Assembly (NCBI RefSeq): GCF_002081825.1
Contig: NZ_MUKU01000004.1
Location: forward strand, 62,001-126,000
Length of the DNA stretch: 64,000 nucleotides
Reading direction: 5' to 3'
Source of the DNA: Chromobacterium haemolyticum
GTDB lineage: Bacteria > Pseudomonadota > Gammaproteobacteria > Burkholderiales > Chromobacteriaceae
Below, one piece after another: positions 57,063 through 64,000 of the stretch; the stretch's first letter is position 1; every line of letters begins with the position of its first letter. The notes beneath the pieces were generated by a model. The model was not told the DNA's origin and made no database searches. It saw nothing but the letters and a program-made list of their open reading frames with translations. A program made the position numbers and the translations under genes.

Positions 57063-57926
57063 TCACAGCCAGTAGACGAAGACGAACAGCAGCAACCACA
57101 CCACGTCGACGAAGTGCCAGTACCAGGCCGCCGCTTCGAAGGCGAAGTGGTGCTGGCCATCGAAATGTCCACGCATCACCCTCAGCCACACCACCGCCAG
57201 AATAATAGTGCCCAGCAGAACGTGCATGCCGTGAAAGCCGGTCAGCATGAAGAAGGTCATGCCGTAAGCGCCGGATGCCAGGCTCAGGTTCAACTCGCTC
57301 ATCGCGTGGCCGTATTCATACATCTGCAGACACAGGAACAAAGTCCCCAGCAGTACGGTCAGCAGCAGGCCCAGCTTCAATTGGGCGCGCCGGCCTTGCA
57401 GCAGCGCCCAATGCGCCCAAGTCACCATCGCGCCGGAGCTGAGCAGAATTAAGGTATTCAGCGCCGGCAGCCCCCAGGCGCCCATCGCCTGGTAGGGCTT
57501 GGTGATGCCCGGCCCGGTGAGCAAGGGCCAGGACGGTTCGAAATCCGGGTACAAGATCTTGTAGTCCATCTCGCCCAAGGTCGGCACCGACACCACCCGC
57601 ACCCAGTACAAGGCGCCGAAGAAAGCCCCGAAGAACATCACCTCGGAGAAGATGAACCAGCCCATGCCCCAGCGGAAGGACATATCCTCCTTGCCCTGGT
57701 AGTCGCCGCGCCGGTTTTCTCGAATCACGTCGCCGAACCAGCCGAACAACATATAAATCAGGATCAACGCGCCCACGCCCAGCGACAGCTTGCCCAAGGG
57801 TTGGCCGTTGACGGCGAAGGCCGCTCCCAGTCCCAAGCAGAACAGCGCCACCGCGCCCACCGCCGGCCAGCGCGATGGCTGCGGCACGAAGTAATGCGTC
57901 TGTTCCTGTTCGTTCGCTGTCGTCAT
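57063..57926 (-). CDS. coxC: Cytochrome c oxidase subunit III
   Basis: Seven-helix subunit, 287 residues. It has HYFVPQPSRWP, FRWGMGWFIFSEVMFFGAFFG (with the conserved Glu), FHGMHVLLGTIIL and AAWYWHFVDVVWLLLFVFVYW. ATG 57926 follows AGGGAG. Confidence 0.97.
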   Translation of the reverse strand: MTTANEQEQTHYFVPQPSRWPAVGAVALFCLGLGAAFAVNGQPLGKLSLGVGALILIYMLFGWFGDVIRENRRGDYQGKEDMSFRWGMGWFIFSEVMFFGAFFGALYWVRVVSVPTLGEMDYKILYPDFEPSWPLLTGPGITKPYQAMGAWGLPALNTLILLSSGAMVTWAHWALLQGRRAQLKLGLLLTVLLGTLFLCLQMYEYGHAMSELNLSLASGAYGMTFFMLTGFHGMHVLLGTIILAVVWLRVMRGHFDGQHHFAFEAAAWYWHFVDVVWLLLFVFVYWL

Positions 57927-57947
57927 TGCATACTCCCTGCACACTGA

Positions 57948-58124
57948 TTAGGACGTGGCCAGCCGCACCACCAAGAGCAACACTCCAATAAACGTGGCCG
58001 CCAGCAACAACGCGGTCAGTATCAACTGCAACGGCGACAGCTTGCTGTCCTCTCGCGCGTCCGCCTTGCGGCGCACGCCGAAAAAGGCGGACAACACCGC
58101 CAGTACTCCTTGCCACGCTCTCAT
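57948..58124 (-). CDS. DUF2970 small membrane protein
   Basis: Protein of 58 residues: MRAWQGVLAVLSAFFGVRRK, then a hydrophilic stretch and one membrane helix (LILTALLLAATFIGVLLLVV). The start overlaps the ctaG stop (ATGA). The segment AVLSAFFGVRRK is the hallmark of DUF2970, always found between ctaG and coxC in betaproteobacteria. Function unknown. It is short enough to be missed by length filters. Confidence 0.9.
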   Translation of the reverse strand: MRAWQGVLAVLSAFFGVRRKADAREDSKLSPLQLILTALLLAATFIGVLLLVVRLATS

Positions 58125-58675
58125 GAGCCCGCTCCCGCATTGCCCGGCACGTCAAACACGGTATAGGCCAGCGTGATGCTGTCTATTGAGGCCGGCAAAC
58201 GCTTGTCGACGACGAACACCACTGGAAAGCGCCTGGTTTCGCCGGGCGCGAAGGCCTGCTGGCGGAAACAGAAGCACTCCAGCTTCTTGACGTACTCGCC
58301 GGCGGCGGCGGGCAGATAGCGCGGAATCGCCTGCCCCACCACCCGCTGGCCGCTGGCGTTGGTGATTTCATACTCCACCTGCACAAACTGGCCGGGCTTC
58401 ACCTTGAGCCGAGTTTGCAGCGGCCGCACCTGCCACGGCAGGCCGGCCTGGACCGTGGCGTCGAAAGTCATGTCCACCTCGTGCGCCGCCGCGCCGCCAC
58501 TCGCCACATCGTCCAGGCTGTCCGCCTTGACCACGTCGTTGAGACCGGTGACTTCGCACACAACCTTGTACAGCGGGATCAAGCCCCAGGCGAAAACGAA
58601 CATCAACAAGGCCACCACCGCCAGCTTCTTCATCAGTTGGCGATTGCTGCGTCCCTGCTTGGCGGCGGCTTCCAT
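58121..58675 (-). CDS. ctaG: Cytochrome oxidase copper-insertion protein CtaG/Cox11
   Basis: Copper chaperone for the CuB site, 184 residues, one membrane helix (VALLMFVFAWGLIPLYKVVCEVTG) with Cys near its end and a periplasmic domain containing the copper motif ECFCFRQQ. Met at 58675 is chosen; the frame extends a little further upstream without support. Confidence 0.95.
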   Translation of the reverse strand: MEAAAKQGRSNRQLMKKLAVVALLMFVFAWGLIPLYKVVCEVTGLNDVVKADSLDDVASGGAAAHEVDMTFDATVQAGLPWQVRPLQTRLKVKPGQFVQVEYEITNASGQRVVGQAIPRYLPAAAGEYVKKLECFCFRQQAFAPGETRRFPVVFVVDKRLPASIDSITLAYTVFDVPGNAGAGS

Positions 58676-58685
58676 GGCATCGTTC

Positions 58686-60323
58686 TCAGTGGTGCTGGCC
58701 GCCGGTGCTGGACACCACAACGCCGTTCTCGATCACTTCCAACTGCGGCGCCTCCACGAAGCTGTGGTAGGGGGCCGGGGTCGGAATCACCCACTCCAGC
58801 GTATTGGCGCCTTCCCATGGATGCTGCGGCGCGGGCTTGCCGTGGCGCAGCGAACGCAAAATATTGAACAGGAAGATCAATTGCCCGAAACCGAACATGA
58901 AGGCGCCGATGCTGGCCAGCTGGTTGAATTCGGTGAACTGCAGCGCGTAGTCGGGAATCCGCCGCGGCATGCCGGCGAGACCGAGGAAATGCATGGGAAA
59001 GAAGGTGACGTTGAACCACAACAAGGACCACCAGAAGTGCAGCTTGCCCAGGCCCTCGTGGTACATCTTGCCCGTCATCTTGGGGAACCAGTAATAGATG
59101 GCGGAGAACAGGCTGAACAGCGCCCCGGCCACCAGCACGTAATGGAAATGGGCAACCACGTAGTAGCTGGCGTGCAGTTGGATATCCACCGCCGCCACGC
59201 TGAGAGTGACGCCGGACAGGCCGCCGATGGTGAACAGCAGAATGAAGCCGATGGCGAACAGCATGGGGGTTTCAAAGCTCATGCTGCCCTCCCACATGGT
59301 GGCCACCCAGTTGAAGACTTTGACCCCTGTGGGCACCGCGATCAGCATGGTCGCGTACATGAAGAACAGTTGAGCGGTGGCCGGCATGCCGGTGGCGAAC
59401 ATATGGTGCGCCCACACCATGAAGGACAGGATGCCGATGCTGGAGGTGGCGTAGACCATGGAGGCGTAGCCGAACAAGGGCTTGCGGGCGAAAGTGGGTA
59501 TCACCTGGCTGACGATGCCGAAAGCCGGCAACGCCATGATGTAGACCTCGGGGTGGCCGAAGAACCAGAACACGTGCTGATAGAGTATGGGGTCGCCGCC
59601 GCCGGCGGCGTTGAAGAAATGGGTGCCGAAGTGACGGTCGGTCAACACCATGGTGACCACGCCGGCCAGCACCGGCATCACCGCGATGATCAGGTAGGCG
59701 GTGATCAGCGAGGCCCAGGCGAACATGGGCATCCTCATCATGGTCATGCCCGGCGCGCGCAGGTTGAGAATGGTGACGATGATGTTGATCGAGCCCATGA
59801 TGGAGCTAACGCCCATGATGTGGATGGCGAAGATGGTCATGTCCATGCCCATGCCCATCTGGGTGGACAGCGGCGCGTACAGCGTCCAGCCGGCCGCCGC
59901 CGCGCCGCCGGGCACGATGAAGGACAACAAGAGCAGCAGCGCCGCCGGCGGCAGCAGCCAAAAGCTCCAGTTGTTCATCCGGGCGAAGGCCATGTCCGGT
60001 GCGCCTATCATCAGCGGCAGCATCCAGTTGGCCAGGCCGGTGAAGGCCGGCATGATGGCGCCAAACACCATGATCAGGCCGTGTAAGGTGGTGAACTGAT
60101 TGAACAGCTCAGGCTGGAAGAACTGCAGGCCAGGCTGAAACAGCTCGGCGCGAATGCACAACGCCATCACTCCACCCGACAGAAACATGATGAAGGAGAA
60201 CCACAGATACATCGAGCCGATGTCCTTGTGGTTGGTGGCCGCCAGCCAGCGCATGATCCCGCGCGGGCGCTCATGGTGCCCCGGCGCGTGCCCGGCATGG
60301 CCGGCGTCATCGACAATTGCCAT
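58686..60323 (-). CDS. coxA: Cytochrome c oxidase subunit I (aa3 type)
   Basis: Haem-copper subunit, 545 residues, 12 membrane helices. It keeps the D-channel Asp (GAPDMAFARMNN), the HPEVY Glu and Tyr, the CuB histidines in VWAHHMF, the K-channel PTGVK and the haem ligands in AHFHY, so it is an A1-type proton pump. The residue after the Mg-site His is Ala (His384-Ala385, where the usual sequence is HDTYY), which removes a normal Mg/Mn ligand. Start MAIVDDAGHAGHAPG. Confidence 0.97.
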   Translation of the reverse strand: MAIVDDAGHAGHAPGHHERPRGIMRWLAATNHKDIGSMYLWFSFIMFLSGGVMALCIRAELFQPGLQFFQPELFNQFTTLHGLIMVFGAIMPAFTGLANWMLPLMIGAPDMAFARMNNWSFWLLPPAALLLLLSFIVPGGAAAAGWTLYAPLSTQMGMGMDMTIFAIHIMGVSSIMGSINIIVTILNLRAPGMTMMRMPMFAWASLITAYLIIAVMPVLAGVVTMVLTDRHFGTHFFNAAGGGDPILYQHVFWFFGHPEVYIMALPAFGIVSQVIPTFARKPLFGYASMVYATSSIGILSFMVWAHHMFATGMPATAQLFFMYATMLIAVPTGVKVFNWVATMWEGSMSFETPMLFAIGFILLFTIGGLSGVTLSVAAVDIQLHASYYVVAHFHYVLVAGALFSLFSAIYYWFPKMTGKMYHEGLGKLHFWWSLLWFNVTFFPMHFLGLAGMPRRIPDYALQFTEFNQLASIGAFMFGFGQLIFLFNILRSLRHGKPAPQHPWEGANTLEWVIPTPAPYHSFVEAPQLEVIENGVVVSSTGGQHH

Positions 60324-60361
60324 ATCGCTCTCCTTGCATGGGTTCGCCGCCGGTCCCGGGC

Positions 60362-61474
60362 TCAGCCGGTGGCGCCGCGGGCCGTCTTGATCTCTTTGGG
60401 CTGCACCAACTCGCCGGTGTGGTTGCCCCAGGCGTTGCGCTCATAGGTGATCACGGCGGCGATGTCGGTATCGGACAGCTGCTTGCCCCAGGCTTGCATC
60501 GCCGGGTTCTTCTGGCTGCCAAACAAGACGATGTGGATGTGCGCCGGCTTGTCCGCAGTGGCTATCTTGGAGCCATCCAGCGCCGGGAAAGCGCCGGGCA
60601 GGCCCTTACCGTTGGCCTGGTGACAGGCGACGCAGTTCTGGGCGTAGACTTTTTCACCGCGGGCTTTCAAATCGGCCAGCGTCCACACTTTGTTGGGATC
60701 ATCCGCCGCCGCCGCCATCTGCTTTTTCTTGGCTTCCAGCCACTTGGCGTAGTCGTCCGGCGTCTTGGCTTCCACCACGATGGGCATGTAGCCGTGGTCC
60801 TTGCCGCACAACTCGGAACACTGACCGCGATACGTGCCGGGCTTGTCTATGCGGAACCAGCTGTCGCGCAGAAAACCGGGAATCGCATCCTGCTTGACGC
60901 CCAATTGCGGCACCCACCAAGAGTGGATCACGTCGTTGGCGGTCAACAGCAGCCGCACTTTCTTGCCGGTGGGCACCACCAGCGGCTCGTCCACTTCCAG
61001 CAGATAGTTGACCGGCTTGGCCGCGGTGTTGGCGATGGCCTCGCGCGGCGTGGACAAGTGGCTCATGAAGCCGAAATTATCGTCCAAGTAGTCGTAGCGC
61101 CACTTCCATTGATAGCCGGTGACCTTGACCGTCATGTCCTCGCCGCGCGTGCCCTTCTGCGCCAACACCGCCTTGGTGGCCGGCCAGGCCATGCCGATCA
61201 GGATCAGCAGCGGGATCACCGTCCAGATGATTTCCACCGTGGTGTTTTCATGGAAGTGCTTGGCCTGGTGGCCGGCGGCTTTGCGATGGCGGACGATGGC
61301 GTACATCATCACCAGAAACACCAGCGCGAAAATAACGCAGGTGATCAGCAGCAGCATGGTATGCAGATCGTATTGCTGGCGGGCAATGGGAGTGACAGGG
61401 GCTTGCAGATTCAACTCGGCCGCTGACGCGCAGGATATCGGCAGCCAACAGCAAAGGACGCGCATACAGGACAT
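60362..61474 (-). CDS. coxB: Cytochrome c oxidase subunit II with fused cytochrome c domain
   Basis: caa3-type subunit II, 370 residues. Signal peptide, two membrane helices (about 38-62 and 85-104), CuA domain (VIHSWWVPQLGVKQDAIPG and CSELCGKDHGYMP) and a C-terminal cytochrome c domain with CVACH and a Met ligand near NPAMQAW. First gene of the coxB-coxA-ctaG-DUF2970-coxC operon. Confidence 0.97.
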   Translation of the reverse strand: MSCMRVLCCWLPISCASAAELNLQAPVTPIARQQYDLHTMLLLITCVIFALVFLVMMYAIVRHRKAAGHQAKHFHENTTVEIIWTVIPLLILIGMAWPATKAVLAQKGTRGEDMTVKVTGYQWKWRYDYLDDNFGFMSHLSTPREAIANTAAKPVNYLLEVDEPLVVPTGKKVRLLLTANDVIHSWWVPQLGVKQDAIPGFLRDSWFRIDKPGTYRGQCSELCGKDHGYMPIVVEAKTPDDYAKWLEAKKKQMAAAADDPNKVWTLADLKARGEKVYAQNCVACHQANGKGLPGAFPALDGSKIATADKPAHIHIVLFGSQKNPAMQAWGKQLSDTDIAAVITYERNAWGNHTGELVQPKEIKTARGATG

Positions 61475-61522
61475 GGAGCCCCCCTAGAAATCCTCAACTG
61501 ACATGAAATGGTGCTGACTGGT

Positions 61523-61543
61523 CCGGTCTATTTTCATGACCGG
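61523..61543. promoter_or_regulatory. Palindrome upstream of the cox operon
   Basis: CCGGTC and GACCGG form a perfect 6-bp inverted repeat with a 9-base spacer. It is 49 bases upstream of coxB. A regulator site is likely but no regulator is identified. A TTGACC hexamer lies further upstream on the minus strand near 61567 without a good -10. Confidence 0.45.
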
Positions 61544-61654
61544 TTAATGGCATGCTAGAAAAAAAGGTCAAGGAAAACAAGAAAATGTCTTGCGGCAACG
61601 CAATAAAATATTACGTATGCAAATCCCGGCTCGCTCCGCCCCGCGCGCGGCGGC

Positions 61655-62293
61655 TCAGTTGGATTCGCCCGCCAGATAGGGCACTTCCAGCAATAACGGC
61701 GCCGGCATGTGCCTTTGCAGGGTTTCCAGGTTCTGCTCGTAAGCCTGTTGTTGCGGCACCACTCGATTGGCCACCCAGCCGGCCAAGGGCAGGCCGGCGT
61801 CCAGTACCGCGCGCGCGGTCAGCAAGGCGTGGTTGATGCAGCCCAGCCGCATCCCCACCACCAGAATCACCGGCAATTGGAGGGCTTTGGCCATATCGGC
61901 CATGAACAGTTGGTCGGACAGCGGGGCCAACCAGCCCCCCGCCGCCTCCACCACCACCACGTCGGCGCAGGCGGCCAATTGCTGGTAATGGTCGACGATC
62001 ACGTCCAGCCGGATGTCCACGCCGGCCTCGCTCGCGGCGATATGCGGCGACACCGGCGGTAGGAATCGATAAGGATTCATCAGATCCAGATCAGATTGCC
62101 CGGTGGCTGCGGTCAACCGCGCCACGTCGTCGTTCCACCAGCTGCCGTCGGCCAGCAGTTCGCAGCCGGAAGCCACCGGTTTCATCGCCAGCACGCGCTT
62201 GCCTTCGGCCTGCCATTGGCGGATCAATTGCACGGCGACGTGGGTCTTGCCGATTTCGGTATCGGTGCCGGTGATGAAGAAGGCTGCGGACAT
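61655..62293 (-). CDS. bioD: Dethiobiotin synthetase
   Basis: ATP-dependent biotin-synthesis enzyme, 212 residues: FITGTDTEIGKTHVAVQL with P-loop variant (residues 5-22), MKPVASGCE, and VVVEAAGGWLAPLSDQ. Met at 62293 (MSAAFF) is the family start. No other bio genes are adjacent. Confidence 0.96.
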   Translation of the reverse strand: MSAAFFITGTDTEIGKTHVAVQLIRQWQAEGKRVLAMKPVASGCELLADGSWWNDDVARLTAATGQSDLDLMNPYRFLPPVSPHIAASEAGVDIRLDVIVDHYQQLAACADVVVVEAAGGWLAPLSDQLFMADMAKALQLPVILVVGMRLGCINHALLTARAVLDAGLPLAGWVANRVVPQQQAYEQNLETLQRHMPAPLLLEVPYLAGESN

Positions 62294-62360
62294 GGACGCT
62301 TTCCGTAATGGATAGTAGAGAGCTGGCAGTCTAGCGCCGGCCCGTCCGCGCGTAAAACGC

Positions 62361-62437
62361 AAAAAACCCCGGCTCTGCCGCGCAACGACGCCGACCTCAT
62401 GGGTCGGCAGTCCGCCACGCGGCCTTGTGAGCCGGGG
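62361..62437 (-). terminator. Large nested terminator after leuA
   Basis: Outer stem CCCCGGCTC (62367-62375) with GAGCCGGGG (62429-62437), second GCCGCG/CGCGGC, inner hairpin GCCGACC/GGTCGGC, followed by six T on the minus strand (A tract 62361-62366). It is far larger than an ordinary terminator. It lies between leuA and bioD. Confidence 0.75.
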
Positions 62438-62501
62438 CCAAATGGGGCGGCCTTGTGGGCCTTATGGACTTCACACTCGATAAAGTGAACTCCCTGGGCC
62501 G

Positions 62502-62576
62502 GGCGGTCTAGCGCTGACTGCGCGCCGACAAGGACGGGATGGAAAACCTTGTCGACGACGCGTCGCGCTGACCGCC
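62502..62576. other. Long imperfect inverted repeat just after leuA
   Basis: GGCGGTC-T-AGCGC and CCGACAAGG on the left match AGCGC-GACCGCC and CCTTGTCG on the right, with a loop of about 13 bases. With 62361-62437 it makes the 297-base leuA-bioD gap almost fully structured. A smaller TTCAC-N10-GTGAA hairpin lies between them, near 62470-62489. Confidence 0.55.
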
Positions 62577-62590
62577 TCGGCCGGAAAACC

Positions 62591-64000
<1,410 letters not shown>

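Noticed and set aside
58359-60086. 575-codon open frame on the plus strand across ctaG-coxA
   Set aside because: Fully antisense to coxA; composition is His/Gln/Gly-rich as expected of a shadow frame.
58686-60323. Possible loss of the K-channel lysine in CoxA (FETPM in place of FKTPM)
   Set aside because: The K-channel lysine is in the PTGVK motif, which is intact; the FKT lysine is a different, variable position.

Overview
The window looks like a chromosomal segment of a GC-rich betaproteobacterium, most likely order Neisseriales (Chromobacterium or a near relative). This placement is an inference from gene order: mnmG-rsmG-parA-parB-atpIBEFHAGDC-glmU, hisGD..CBHAFIE-hinT-tatABC, and a beta-type coxB-coxA-ctaG-DUF2970-coxC / surf1-ctaA-ctaB-sco1 cluster. 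No transposase, integrase, phage gene or CRISPR array was seen. Nearly all DNA is coding; the longest gene-free stretch is about 300 bases, between leuA and bioD.

Layout. (1) 1-5.85 kb: the 3' part of an ethanolamine-utilisation microcompartment operon (eutB partial, eutC, eutL, eutK) that also carries a pduS-pduT pair, normally part of propanediol operons, followed by the regulator eutR. (2) 5.8-18.5 kb, minus strand: glmU, the complete F1Fo ATP synthase operon with a near-consensus promoter, then parB, parA, rsmG and mnmG. (3) 18.6-28.4 kb: an OlsB-like acyltransferase, trmO, a Tim44-like membrane protein, an EAL protein, a KfrA-like DNA-binding protein, the dolP-diaA-yraN-lpoA envelope/replication group divergent from rsmI, and tRNA-Leu(CAA). 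(4) 28.5-35.1 kb: a Fur-box-controlled TonB receptor and kynurenine genes (kynR, kynB, kynU, amino-acid permease). (5) 35.3-41.5 kb: a heterodimeric MdlAB-type ABC exporter, tatD and a chemoreceptor. (6) 41.6-52.1 kb, minus strand: DUF2069, tatCBA, hinT and a complete histidine operon interrupted by a substrate-binding-protein gene. (7) 52.1-61.5 kb: ycgR and the aa3/caa3 cytochrome oxidase and its assembly genes. (8) bioD and a partial leuA.

How genes work together. EutBC splits ethanolamine using adenosylcobalamin inside a shell containing EutL, EutK and PduT. PduS can reduce cobalamin, and the Fe-S cluster of PduT may pass electrons across the shell. EutR would switch the operon on. The kyn genes convert formylkynurenine to anthranilate. 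The his, tat, atp and cox groups are housekeeping.

The most unusual features are the pduST pair inside a eut operon and a family of about 145-bp inverted-repeat elements (four copies at 28.5, 35.1, 39.7 and 45.7 kb). In three places the end of such an element supplies the TGA stop codon of the adjacent gene. A heavily structured 3' region after leuA, a chromosomal kfrA-like gene next to an AT-rich palindrome, and a substituted Mg-site residue in CoxA also deserve attention.
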